Assembly: GCA_028285385.1 (NCBI GenBank)
Contig: JANQPR010000124.1
Coordinates: 1 to 40,124, forward strand
Length of the DNA stretch: 40,124 nt
DNA from: Phycisphaera sp.
GTDB lineage: Bacteria; Planctomycetota; Phycisphaerae; Phycisphaerales; Phycisphaeraceae
Direction: 5' to 3'
Below, in pieces: positions 25,637 to 33,378 of the stretch. Position 1 is the stretch's first letter; every line of letters starts with the position of its first letter. The notes under the pieces were generated by a model that did not search any database, had not been told where the DNA came from, and worked only from the letters and a program-made list of their open reading frames with translations. A program made the position numbers and the translations under genes.

Positions 25637-27390
25637 CAGGCAGACCTCCTCAGCTCGACCGTTGGTTCTTCGGTGACGTCGTCGTTGTGCGTCACGCGTA
25701 GGATCTCTTCCAGGCTGCACTTGCCGTTCAACGCAATCGACACGCCTTCCTGCCGCAGCGTCCGGCCGCCTTGCTTCTGCCACGCGGTGCGCAACTCGTG
25801 TGAAGCCGCGGCGCGGTGGATGTCTCGGCGGAGCTCCGAGGTGACCTGCATCACCTCGTAGATCCCGATGCGCCCGAGCATCCCGCTGTTGTGACACTTG
25901 GTGCAACCGGTGCCGCGGACAAACGGCCGGCCAACCTTGTCGGGGATGTCGGCGTCGCGCAGGGCGTCTTCCGAGGGGTAGTACTTGGCCATGCAGTGCG
26001 GGCAGACGTTGCGGGCGAGGCGCTGAGCGACGACGCCGTTGAGCGCGCTGCTGAGCAGGTAGGGCTCGATGCCCATGTCGAGGAGGCGTGCGACCGCGCC
26101 CGGCGCGTCGTTGGTGTGCAGCGTGGCGAGGACGAGGTGGCCCGTGAGCGCGGCCTGAACGGCGACGCGCGCGGTCTCCTCGTCGCGGATCTCGCCGATC
26201 ATGATGACGTCGGGGTCTTGCCGAAGGATGCTGCGCAGCGCCTTGGCGAAGCCGAGGCCGATGCTGTCGTTGACCTGGATCTGGTTGATGAGGTCGAGCT
26301 GGTATTCGACGGGGTCTTCGACGGTGACCATGTTGCGTTCGGGGCTGCGCAGCAGGTCGAGGCCGGAGTACAGCGTGGTCGTCTTGCCGGAGCCCGTGGG
26401 CCCGGTGACGAGGACGAGCCCGTGCGGCTCGTGCAGCATCTCCTTGAAGGTATCGAGCGCGTCTTCGCGGAAGCCCAAGTCCTCCATGCGGACCCGGAGG
26501 TTGCGCTTGTCGAGAACGCGGACCACGAGCTTCTCACCCAGCAGCGTCGGCAGGCTGGAGACACGCAGGTCGATGTCCCGGCCGTCGGCGAAGAGGCGCA
26601 CACGGCCTTCCTGCGGCAGGCGTTTCTCGGCGATGTCCATCTTCCCGATGACCTTGACGCGGGAGACGATCGCGGCGTGCATGCCGGCCGGGGGCTGCAT
26701 CAGGTCGCGCAGGACGCCGTCGATGCGGTACCGGATCCGCGTGGACTTCTTGTCGGGCTCGATGTGCACGTCGCTGGCGCCGTCCTTGATCGCGGTGAGC
26801 AGCGCGACGTTGACGAGGTTTACGATCGGGCTGCCCTCGACCATGCGGTCCAGGCTGGCGTCGGACTCGTTGTCGACCTCTTCGGTCTCGACGACCTCGA
26901 CGTCGGTCTCGGCGAGCGAGGTGAGGAACGCGTCGACGTCGACGTCCTCGGCGGCGTAGCGCTTGATGTAGTCCTGGATCTCGGAGTCGAGCGCGAGGAC
27001 GGGGCGGACCTTGCAGCCCGTGAGTTGACGCAGCCGGTCGATGGTCGGCAGCGACTGCGGCTCGGCCATGGCGACGGTGAGCGTGTCGTGCACCTTGAAC
27101 AGCGGCAGGACGCGCAGCCGGGCGGCTTCGTCGGGCCCCACAAGCTTGAGCGTGGTCGGGTCGGCCAGGCCATGGCGGAGTTGCACGCCGCGGACGCCGA
27201 GCGACTCGGCGAGGGTGTGCACGAGTTGGTCGGCGGTGATCAGGCCGGTCTCGACCATGATCTCCCCGAGCAGCTTGCCCGAAGATTTCTGCTTGCTGAG
27301 CGCGTCCTGCAACTGCTCCTGCGTGACGGACTGGTCGCGCAGCAGCAGGTCGCCGATCCGGGCCTTGGGGGAGAACGACCGCCCGCTCAC
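25636..27390 (-). CDS. gspE: Assembly ATPase GspE/PilB of set A
   Basis: The 584-residue hexameric ATPase drives the set A apparatus. The N-terminal MshEN-like region covers about residues 10-145 (LGEIMVETGLITADQL and following). The motor has Walker A GPTGSGKT at 330-337 with lysine 336, VEDPVEY in the aspartate box, Walker B DVIMIGE with glutamate 400, and the histidine box TGHLVLATLHTNDAPG. The zinc motif cysteines are C463, C466, C496 and C499. The start is a GTG at 27390 that overlaps the STAS stop as GTGA; the protein begins naturally with KARIGDLLLRDQSVTQ. It is only distantly similar to the set B ATPase outside the motor motifs, so the two are not a recent duplication. Confidence 0.96.
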   Translation of the reverse strand: MSGRSFSPKARIGDLLLRDQSVTQEQLQDALSKQKSSGKLLGEIMVETGLITADQLVHTLAESLGVRGVQLRHGLADPTTLKLVGPDEAARLRVLPLFKVHDTLTVAMAEPQSLPTIDRLRQLTGCKVRPVLALDSEIQDYIKRYAAEDVDVDAFLTSLAETDVEVVETEEVDNESDASLDRMVEGSPIVNLVNVALLTAIKDGASDVHIEPDKKSTRIRYRIDGVLRDLMQPPAGMHAAIVSRVKVIGKMDIAEKRLPQEGRVRLFADGRDIDLRVSSLPTLLGEKLVVRVLDKRNLRVRMEDLGFREDALDTFKEMLHEPHGLVLVTGPTGSGKTTTLYSGLDLLRSPERNMVTVEDPVEYQLDLINQIQVNDSIGLGFAKALRSILRQDPDVIMIGEIRDEETARVAVQAALTGHLVLATLHTNDAPGAVARLLDMGIEPYLLSSALNGVVAQRLARNVCPHCMAKYYPSEDALRDADIPDKVGRPFVRGTGCTKCHNSGMLGRIGIYEVMQVTSELRRDIHRAAASHELRTAWQKQGGRTLRQEGVSIALNGKCSLEEILRVTHNDDVTEEPTVELRRSA

Positions 27391-27722
27391 AGGAAGCTCC
27401 TCACGGCCGAGTTGACGTCCTGGTAGTGGTCGAACCGGTCGTGCAGCTCGGTCAGTTCGAGCACGGTGCGGAGCGTCTCGTTGGCGCCGGCGATGCGCAG
27501 CGTCTGGCCGGTTTCCTCGAGCGCCGCTGCGGCATCGGCGAGGACCTCGAGCCCACGGCTGTCGACGAACGGCACGTTGGTGACGTCGACGAGCAACCGC
27601 CCGAGGCTGGTGCGGACGGTCTCTTCCAACTGCTTGCCGAACTGGTCCGCGTCGTCCTGGATGATCGCGCCGCGCGGCTCGATCACGGTGACGGCCCCCT
27701 TGCGTTGAGTCTCGATCTGCAT
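27387..27722 (-). CDS. STAS-domain anti-sigma-factor-antagonist-like protein
   Basis: The 111-residue protein is a single STAS domain. The signature VDSRGLEVLADAA carries the serine that partner-switching kinases phosphorylate in SpoIIAA/RsbV proteins, and LLVDVTNVPFVDS is the typical strand before it. In this setting it could bind a kinase or another switch partner and modulate the pilus apparatus rather than a sigma factor; that is inference. The ATG at 27722 is followed downstream by a four-base overlap with gspE (GTGA), and it lies 16 bases after the histidine kinase stop, so it belongs to the operon. No anti-sigma kinase of the RsbW type is visible in the window. Confidence 0.9.
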   Translation of the reverse strand: MQIETQRKGAVTVIEPRGAIIQDDADQFGKQLEETVRTSLGRLLVDVTNVPFVDSRGLEVLADAAAALEETGQTLRIAGANETLRTVLELTELHDRFDHYQDVNSAVRSFL

Positions 27723-27738
27723 GATCGCCTCACGGGGG

Positions 27739-29301
27739 TTATGCGGCCTTGGCCTGGGCTTTCGTCTCGGTGGTGCCCTTGTCGCCGGTCTGTTTGGCCG
27801 GGTCCTTGACGGGGAGCCGGAGCGTGAACGTGCTGCCCTCGTTGAGCGTGGACTCGGCGGTGATGTCGCCGCCGTGCAGCCGGATCACCTCGCGCGCCAG
27901 CGACAGCCCCAGCCCGGTGCCCGTGACGCCGGCAATTCGCTTGTCGTTGGCCCGGTAGAACTTGTCGAAGATCCTGGGAAGGTCGTCGCCGCTGATCCCG
28001 ATGCCGGTGTCGGAGACGCGGGCCTCGATGAAGCCGTCGGTTTCCTCGACCTCCACCCGGACCCGTTTGCCCCGCGGCGTGTATTTCACGGCGTTGCTGA
28101 GCAGGTTGTGCATCGCCACCGAGACCTTCTCGCGGTCACCCTGCACGACGGACAGCTTCGGCGGCAGGTCGAAGGTCAACTCGACCGCCTGCGCTTTGGC
28201 TTGCGGGCGGTAGTCTTGTTCGAGCCGCTTGACCAGGTCGTCGAACCGCACGTCGTCGCGGCGGATGTTCAGCGAACCGGCTTCGATCTCGGAAACCGAC
28301 AGCACCTCGTCGACCAGCCGGGCCAGCCGCAGAACCTCGCCGTTGATCACGTTGAGGCATTCGGAACGCTCGGCGACGGCGGCCTCGTCGAGTTCGATCG
28401 CCCGCTCGACGTAAAGTCCGATGTTGGTCAGCGGCGTGCGGAGCTCGTGCGTTGCCTGCGCCACGAACAGGTTCCGGGCCTGGTCGGCGGTGCGTTGCTG
28501 GGTCACGTCCTCAAGGACCACCAATGCCTGGCGAGTAGCCCCTTCGCCCAGGCCGCGGACCGTGACGCGGACGATGGTCTCGACGCCTTCCTCGGGCTCG
28601 AGCCGGAGTTCGGTCTGACCGCCGCGGTTTTGGGGGCTGCTCAGCGTCTCGGCGATGAGTTCGTTCAACGCTTCGTCTTCCAGGACCTTGTCAACCGGTG
28701 CGTTGGCCAGGCGTTCCTTGCTACGCATCAGGATCCGGCAGGCGGCGCCGTTGGCCGCGCTCACGTGCCGGTTGGGCGTGACGAGCAGGACGCCCTGCGG
28801 CAGCAGGTCGAGTGCCTTGCCGTCGAAGCCGTGGTGCCCTTCGGCTTGCTGCAGCTTGTCGTTCGCTTCCGTTTGGATGGCGGCCCGCTGCGCGTCGCGC
28901 CAGGACCGGATGAGCTCGTTCCACCACTGCGCGACCGGGTCGTCGACGGCGGTGATGGTCAGAACCTCAACGTGCCGGCTGCCGGGCGTCCAGGCGCAAA
29001 CGGCGCGTTGGATCTCTTCAGACACCGGCAGCCGCTTCCAAACAAACAGACCAATGAATCCGAGCGCAAACAGCGCCGCCACACACGCCACAGCGAACGC
29101 GGAGCGCACGGCCGGCGACAGTACATCGGCGGACGCCAACGAGAACACGGCGCACGCGGCGACGACAACGCCCGCCACCGCGCAGGCGGCGAGCAACGGC
29201 ACGCGTTGGGAGCGCGGCGCGGGGGAGGTAGCCCCGGTGTCGTTGGTTCCTGCCATGCGTCCCATAACCTCCGGGCTTCCGTGGAATCCCTGAGTGTCCA
29301 T
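27739..29301 (-). CDS. Membrane-bound sensor histidine kinase
   Basis: The 520-residue protein begins set A. It has two membrane helices at about 35-52 and 64-89, a PAS-like region at about 160-265 (LLPQGVLLVTPNRHVSAANGAA) and a HisKA dimerisation helix with phosphorylated H285 in ATHELRTPLTN. The ATP-binding domain has N399/N403 in HNLLSNAVKYTP, the G1 box DTGIGI at 431-436 and the G2 box GTGLGL at 461-466. A lysine- and threonine-rich tail follows. Possible starts are ATGs at 29301, 29265 and 29256; I keep the longest, but the later ones are equally plausible. The only receiver in the window is the CheY-like protein at 16631, at the other end of set A. Confidence 0.94.
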   Translation of the reverse strand: MDTQGFHGSPEVMGRMAGTNDTGATSPAPRSQRVPLLAACAVAGVVVAACAVFSLASADVLSPAVRSAFAVACVAALFALGFIGLFVWKRLPVSEEIQRAVCAWTPGSRHVEVLTITAVDDPVAQWWNELIRSWRDAQRAAIQTEANDKLQQAEGHHGFDGKALDLLPQGVLLVTPNRHVSAANGAACRILMRSKERLANAPVDKVLEDEALNELIAETLSSPQNRGGQTELRLEPEEGVETIVRVTVRGLGEGATRQALVVLEDVTQQRTADQARNLFVAQATHELRTPLTNIGLYVERAIELDEAAVAERSECLNVINGEVLRLARLVDEVLSVSEIEAGSLNIRRDDVRFDDLVKRLEQDYRPQAKAQAVELTFDLPPKLSVVQGDREKVSVAMHNLLSNAVKYTPRGKRVRVEVEETDGFIEARVSDTGIGISGDDLPRIFDKFYRANDKRIAGVTGTGLGLSLAREVIRLHGGDITAESTLNEGSTFTLRLPVKDPAKQTGDKGTTETKAQAKAA

Positions 29302-29818
29302 CGGCCGGTGGGCGGGCGACTTGAATCCGGCGCTGTCGAACGGCGGTGGATTCTGCGCATCGGGTCGAAGGACGAGTTGGTGCCGGCGCGGTTATTGGAG
29401 CCGCTCGAGGCGCTTGAGGCCCGAGGCAAACCGCGGTCGCCCGGTCACGCGTGATCTTGGCTTTCCTTGCGAGTCGGCCCGCTCAAGCAGTCGCACAGGG
29501 AGTCGCGGTGGCTGTGATTTTCCCTAAGCCGCGGGTTTTTGTTCGAGAGTTATGCAATTTTCGCTTCTCCTACCCACAGCTTCTGATATTGTTGAGTCAG
29601 TCGAGCCCTGCACTTCTCAACGTTTGCTTTGCCGAAAAACTGAACGCTCTGGGCCCAACGCTCTGCAGTAACGCGCCGGTACCCGTGAACGACGCCGTCA
29701 TTCGCGCCGCCTCGTGGGTTGAGCGACCGCTTGGATCCATCCGGCGTGTCCACGTGCGCTGAACCTTCGGCGTCCGGTAACGACATCAACGAGGCCGCCG
29801 CATCCAGGAGCCCTTCGC
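29302..29818. other. Intergenic region with AT-rich centre
   Basis: The region separates the divergent histidine kinase and H-X9-DG prepilin genes and should hold both promoters. The stretch 29515-29650 is distinctly poorer in G and C than the surroundings. I see no confident promoter pair. Two short coding-like pieces occur. One is a plus-strand frame 29281-29454 that overlaps the kinase start. The other is a minus-strand frame ending at 29550, whose last 45 residues (for example RRVTAERWAQSVQFFGKAN) look protein-like but match nothing I know. Confidence 0.35.
29806..29810 (+). promoter_or_regulatory. Ribosome binding site of the 295-residue prepilin
   Basis: AGGAG stands eight bases before the ATG at 29819 and supports that start. 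Confidence 0.65.
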
Positions 29819-30706
29819 ATGAATCGACGTTCAGCCCCCGTTGCCGGCTTCACGCTGATCGAACTGCTTGTCGTTATCTCGATCATTGCGTTGCTCATCG
29901 GCATCCTGCTGCCGGCCCTGGGCGCGGCGCGGCGGTCGGCACGCACGATCCAGTGCCAGAGCAACGTGCGTCAGTTGTCGATCGCGTTCCAGGGGTACTC
30001 CACCGACACCAACGCCTTCTACCCCGGCGACGGCCGGCTGACCTACAGCGACCGCGACAACAACCTGGGCAACTGGGTGCCGGGCTTCTCGATGCAGCAG
30101 GCGGTCAGCCCGGTGGACCTGACCAAGGGCTCGATCTACCCCTACGCGGAGAGCCTGGAGATCTTCCGCTGCCCGGAGGACGAGTTCACCGAGCCCGAAC
30201 CGCCGAATCCCGGCAGCAGCGGGCTGAGCTACACCGTCAGCAACCACATCTACAACACGTCGGGCCGGATGCCCGGTTTGGCGGTCAGCGGGTCGATCTC
30301 GATCGGCGCGATCAAGATCAAGAAGACGATCACCGTGTCGAACACCGACCTGTACCGCAGCCCTTCGTCGCTGATCATCCTCGTCGACGAGGGTGGCCCG
30401 AACAACGACCCCGACTTCGGCGGCACGTTCTCGAACCGCGGGGTGAACGACGGGTTCTTCGAGAACATGGGCGTGCCGGACGTTGCCAACGCCAACCCCG
30501 GGGGCCCCACATCGGACAAGTCCAAGTGGTACCACAGCGACGGCGCGGCCTTCGGCTTCGCCGACGGGCACGGCGAGGTGCGCAAGCGGACCGACCTCGA
30601 GGTCGTGGGCTGGATCCAAGGCAACGTGCTCCCGTCCGGCCGAACGTTTTCCTACGGCGGGTTGTGGGACCCTCTGGCCGAGGCGCCGCTGAACCTGTTC
30701 GAGTAG
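29819..30706 (+). CDS. H-X9-DG type prepilin
   Basis: The 295-residue protein has the leader PVAG|FTLIELLVVISIIALLIGI, with glycine at -1 and glutamate at +5, and a hydrophobic helix at about residues 11-31. The planctomycete motif is HSDGAAFGFADG, histidine plus nine residues plus DG, in the C-terminal half. CQSNVRQLSIAFQGYS after the helix is also typical of the family. It is followed 63 bases later by a PEP-CTERM exported protein on the same strand and may share its mRNA, since I see no terminator between them. Its specific role is unknown; H-X9-DG proteins are usually scattered singly through planctomycete genomes. Confidence 0.92.
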   Translation: MNRRSAPVAGFTLIELLVVISIIALLIGILLPALGAARRSARTIQCQSNVRQLSIAFQGYSTDTNAFYPGDGRLTYSDRDNNLGNWVPGFSMQQAVSPVDLTKGSIYPYAESLEIFRCPEDEFTEPEPPNPGSSGLSYTVSNHIYNTSGRMPGLAVSGSISIGAIKIKKTITVSNTDLYRSPSSLIILVDEGGPNNDPDFGGTFSNRGVNDGFFENMGVPDVANANPGGPTSDKSKWYHSDGAAFGFADGHGEVRKRTDLEVVGWIQGNVLPSGRTFSYGGLWDPLAEAPLNLFE

Positions 30707-30756
30707 CCGGTCCTCGTTTCGAAGCTCTTTGCGAAGCCTGTTGATCAACACCTTTT

Positions 30757-30761
30757 GGAGG
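30757..30761 (+). promoter_or_regulatory. Ribosome binding site of the PEP-CTERM gene
   Basis: GGAGG stands eight bases before the ATG at 30770 and decides the start, which then yields a proper signal peptide. Confidence 0.75.
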
Positions 30762-30769
30762 AATGAGTC

Positions 30770-32638
30770 ATGCTTTTGCGGATCCAGGTCGTGGGCGCGA
30801 CGACAGCTGCGTTGGCCCTGACGGCGATGTACGGCGGCCAAGCCCACGCCATCGCGTACGCCTCGGCGGTCACCGACCTCGGCGGCGGCGACTTCCGGTT
30901 TGTGCTCAACGAGGACGCCGACAACGTCACCGTGCAACTCGACGGCGGCCCGCTCGACCTGGGCACGCTGGCGACCGGGAAGCACACCTTCAACGTCGGC
31001 GGTTCGTCGTCGTGGAGCATCGAGGTCAGCGACAGCAACCCCGTTGGCTGGGCGAGTATCGACGACAACGGAGCCAACGACTTCCTTGACTTCGAGCAGC
31101 CGCGCGGCCTGGCGGTCAACACGAACCCGGGCAGCGAGTTCTTCGGCACGATCTACGTGGGCAACGCCCGCACGACCGCCACGGCCAACGGCCGGGCGAT
31201 GGGCGACGGGATCTACGCGCTCAGCGCCGACCGCGTCGACCTCTTCGGCGAGACGGACCCCGCCGCGGTCACCGCGACGGTGCCCGGCACGGCCGACTTC
31301 TCGGGCAGCGACTTCAGTTCGCCGTTCCGCATGCGGGTTGGCGCCGACGACAACCTCTACATCGGCGACTGGTCCGACGGGACCGGCGGCATCAAGTGGG
31401 CCTCGGCCGATCTCACGGCGGGCGGGCCGTTGCTCAATCAGCAGTCCGGGCCGACCGGCGGCGTGACCAACGGCGGCGGCGTGCCGATCCACGGCTCGAT
31501 CGTCTCCCTGCCCAACCCCACCGGTTCGCTCGGCACCGACCTGTCCATCGTCGCCATGGACGAGGACCTCGAAGGCCTCATCCCCGGCACCGGGAACCAC
31601 ATCTGGCGGTGGGACCTGGGCTCCAGCCCGGGCGACTTCGACGGCGCCCCGACCCTCCTGGTCGATTCGACGGCCCTGGGCACCACGTCCGACGGCAAGC
31701 CGATCCACCTCGACCTGAACATCGGCGTCCGCTCCAACGTCTACCAGGCCGACAACGGGCTGCTCTACATCTTCTCGGCGCGCTTCGACGGCAACGAACC
31801 GGGCGTGGTTGTGATCGACCCGACCGTCCCGATCGGGACCGACGACGACGGCGACGGCACCTCCGACCAGGTGCTCTGGAACTCCCGCCAGTTCGCCATC
31901 GACAACGGGCTGGACAGCTTCCCCGACGACCCCGGGAACGAAGCCACGGTGGGCAACAACGACTTGTTGCGGTCCATTAACTCCGGCGTCGTCTCGCCCG
32001 ACGGGGAGCACCTGCTGCTGAAGACCAACTTCCGAGACAGCGCCGCCAGTGACCTCTATTTCGGCGACGAGGGCACGTTCCTGGTCGTCCCGCTCGACGC
32101 AAACGGCGTGCCCGACATCGTGATCGACGACAACGGCACCCCGGGCGACACGTCCGACGACTCGTTCAACATCGAGGCGATCAGCACCCCGGGCGACGGG
32201 TCCTTCAACGGCGCGTCCGAGCTAGCGGTCGACGCCGCGGGAAACGTCTACATCAGCTCGAACGTGGGCGAGACCATCTCGTACTTCACCCCCGGCGGCG
32301 CGTTCAAGGCCACGACGGCTTCGGACGGCACCTTTAGTCTGGCCGAACTGGCGGCGGCGATCGTGGGCGACTACGACAGCTCCGGCCAGGTCGAACAGGG
32401 CGACTTGGACATCGTCCTGCAGAACTGGGGCACCGGCACCTTCACCGGCGGCGAGACCGCGCTCGTCGGCGGCGGCCCCTTCGACGGCACGGTCGACCAG
32501 AACGAGCTCGACGGCGTCCTCCAGAACTGGGGCAGCACCGCCGCCCCGGACTTCGGCGGCAGCGCCGTGCCCGAACCGGCGGCGGTGTTCCTCCTGGGTG
32601 CCGGTGGTTTGGCCTTGGTGCGGCGTCGCGTGATCTGA
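30770..32638 (+). CDS. Exported PEP-CTERM protein with dockerin-like repeat
   Basis: The 622-residue protein has a signal peptide (VVGATTAALALTAMYGGQAHA, cleavage near residue 27) and a long beta-rich, Asp- and Gly-rich body with beta-propeller-like strands (RVGADDNLYIGDW, DAAGNVYISSN). Near the C-terminus come two dockerin/EF-hand-like elements, GDYDSSGQVEQGDLDIVLQNWG and GTVDQNELDGVLQNWG, which probably bind calcium. The protein ends with the sorting signal VPEPAAVFLLGAGGLALVRRR: the PEP motif, a hydrophobic helix and a basic tail recognised by an exosortase. The likely fate is cell-surface or biofilm-matrix attachment. No exosortase is present in the window. The gene ends 31 bases before a strong terminator. 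Confidence 0.93.
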   Translation: MLLRIQVVGATTAALALTAMYGGQAHAIAYASAVTDLGGGDFRFVLNEDADNVTVQLDGGPLDLGTLATGKHTFNVGGSSSWSIEVSDSNPVGWASIDDNGANDFLDFEQPRGLAVNTNPGSEFFGTIYVGNARTTATANGRAMGDGIYALSADRVDLFGETDPAAVTATVPGTADFSGSDFSSPFRMRVGADDNLYIGDWSDGTGGIKWASADLTAGGPLLNQQSGPTGGVTNGGGVPIHGSIVSLPNPTGSLGTDLSIVAMDEDLEGLIPGTGNHIWRWDLGSSPGDFDGAPTLLVDSTALGTTSDGKPIHLDLNIGVRSNVYQADNGLLYIFSARFDGNEPGVVVIDPTVPIGTDDDGDGTSDQVLWNSRQFAIDNGLDSFPDDPGNEATVGNNDLLRSINSGVVSPDGEHLLLKTNFRDSAASDLYFGDEGTFLVVPLDANGVPDIVIDDNGTPGDTSDDSFNIEAISTPGDGSFNGASELAVDAAGNVYISSNVGETISYFTPGGAFKATTASDGTFSLAELAAAIVGDYDSSGQVEQGDLDIVLQNWGTGTFTGGETALVGGGPFDGTVDQNELDGVLQNWGSTAAPDFGGSAVPEPAAVFLLGAGGLALVRRRVI

Positions 32639-32668
32639 GACGTGGCCTTGCCGACCTTGTTTTCGCTT

Positions 32669-32710
32669 CAGCGGCCCGTCACACCGACGGGCCGCTGTTT
32701 TCGGTTTTTT
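32669..32710 (+). terminator. Strong intrinsic terminator after the PEP-CTERM gene
   Basis: CAGCGGCCCGTC at 32669-32680 pairs perfectly with GACGGGCCGCTG at 32686-32697 around a five-base loop, followed by TTTTCGGTTTTTT. This is a textbook rho-independent terminator and marks the right edge of the core-like region. Confidence 0.95.
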
Positions 32711-33311
32711 GTGCCATCTATCGGTGTTGTGTGCACTGTTTTTCGAGTCTGATCCGAGTCGACCATTTCTAGCCTCGGTCACGAGGCAGCCTAACGACCG
32801 ATTTCAGTGGTGGTTCCCGGAGAGCCAGACAACCGACGCCCCGGCCTCACGAGCGGGACGTAAAGGATTGATCCGGTTTCCTGTGGGTTGCCGAGAAAAG
32901 GCCGCGGTGGAATTCGAACCCACGACTGGCAGAGCCAAGCGGATTTGCAATCCGCTGGACGATTCGCAAGTATCTGGCGGCAGTAGGTTTACGGGATCAG
33001 GTGGCGGTGGGGCGGTGGAAGTGGACGGAAAAGTGGACCATCCTTCTCAGGGGCCAAGCGAAACGGCAGCCGATGACCGAGCCTTCACCAACGACCGGGT
33101 CTTCGACATCGCCATGGCCATCGCGAAGGGTGCGATCCCGATTACTTGATCGAGTACCAGCGTCTTCAGGCCGAAGCCGCGAGGTTGCTGCGTGAAATGG
33201 CGGACGAGATCGAGGGGGTCCGGGGGATGGCCCCAGGCCCACAGCATGGATCCTGCTGAATCCGGGTTGTTGCGCCGCATTGCGCAGCAATTCTCACTTC
33301 TGCGGTAGCAG
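32711..33311. other. Gene-poor junction region with coding fragments
   Basis: Besides the tRNA-like fragment at 32899-32955, this stretch has only weak coding signals. A plus-strand frame ends at 33149 with a protein-like tail (NDRVFDIAMAIAKGAIP). Overlapping its stop (ACTTGA) is a TTG-initiated frame, 33146-33256, encoding a helical peptide (QRLQAEAARLLREMADEIEG). These look like remnants of one broken gene or two tiny coupled genes; I recognise neither. An imperfect inverted repeat at 33267-33290 (TTGTTGCGC and GCGCAGCAA) follows and could end their transcript. Confidence 0.35.
32899..32955 (-). tRNA. tRNA-Cys-like 3' half, 5' half missing
   Basis: Read on the minus strand, GCGGA-TTGCAAA-TCCGC forms a perfect anticodon arm with anticodon GCA (Cys). 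GTGGG-TTCGAAT-TCCAC forms a T arm, followed by CGCGGCC and a T in the discriminator position, which is the tRNA-Cys identity base. The 5' side does not complete a tRNA. Only five acceptor pairs can be drawn with an upstream GCCGC, and the would-be D arm lacks the conserved GG. The region between the anticodon and T stems is 15 bases and can form a TGGC/GCCA hairpin, which is long for tRNA-Cys. The piece has the form left by site-specific integration into a tRNA 3' end, or it is a degenerate tRNA. No CCA is encoded. Confidence 0.6.
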
Positions 33312-33345
33312 TAGAAAACCCCACGACAGTTACTGCCGTGGGGTT
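33312..33345 (-). terminator. Intrinsic terminator of the serine protease gene
   Basis: On the minus strand CCCCACGGCAG and CTGTCGTGGGG form an eleven-base-pair stem with one G-T pair and a TAA loop, followed by TTTTCT. It lies 34 bases after the protease stop and is well formed. Confidence 0.85.
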
Positions 33346-33378
33346 CGTGGCACCTCGCACAGGCCAAAGGTTCAGGTC

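Noticed and set aside
25816-29454. Long plus-strand open frames (536 and 577 codons) opposite gspE and the histidine kinase of set A
   Set aside because: The opposite strands encode unmistakable GspE and kinase proteins; these are antisense shadows. Only the final 50 codons, 29281-29454, are not fully covered, and they show no clear gene.
29831-32011. A 726-codon minus-strand open frame opposite the prepilin and PEP-CTERM genes
   Set aside because: The plus strand has a prepilin leader, a signal peptide, a sorting signal, good ribosome binding sites and a terminator. The minus frame has antisense composition.
32876-32985. Complete functional tRNA-Cys on the minus strand
   Set aside because: The upstream sequence gives at most five acceptor pairs, no proper D arm and no GG in the D loop, so only the 3' half is supported.
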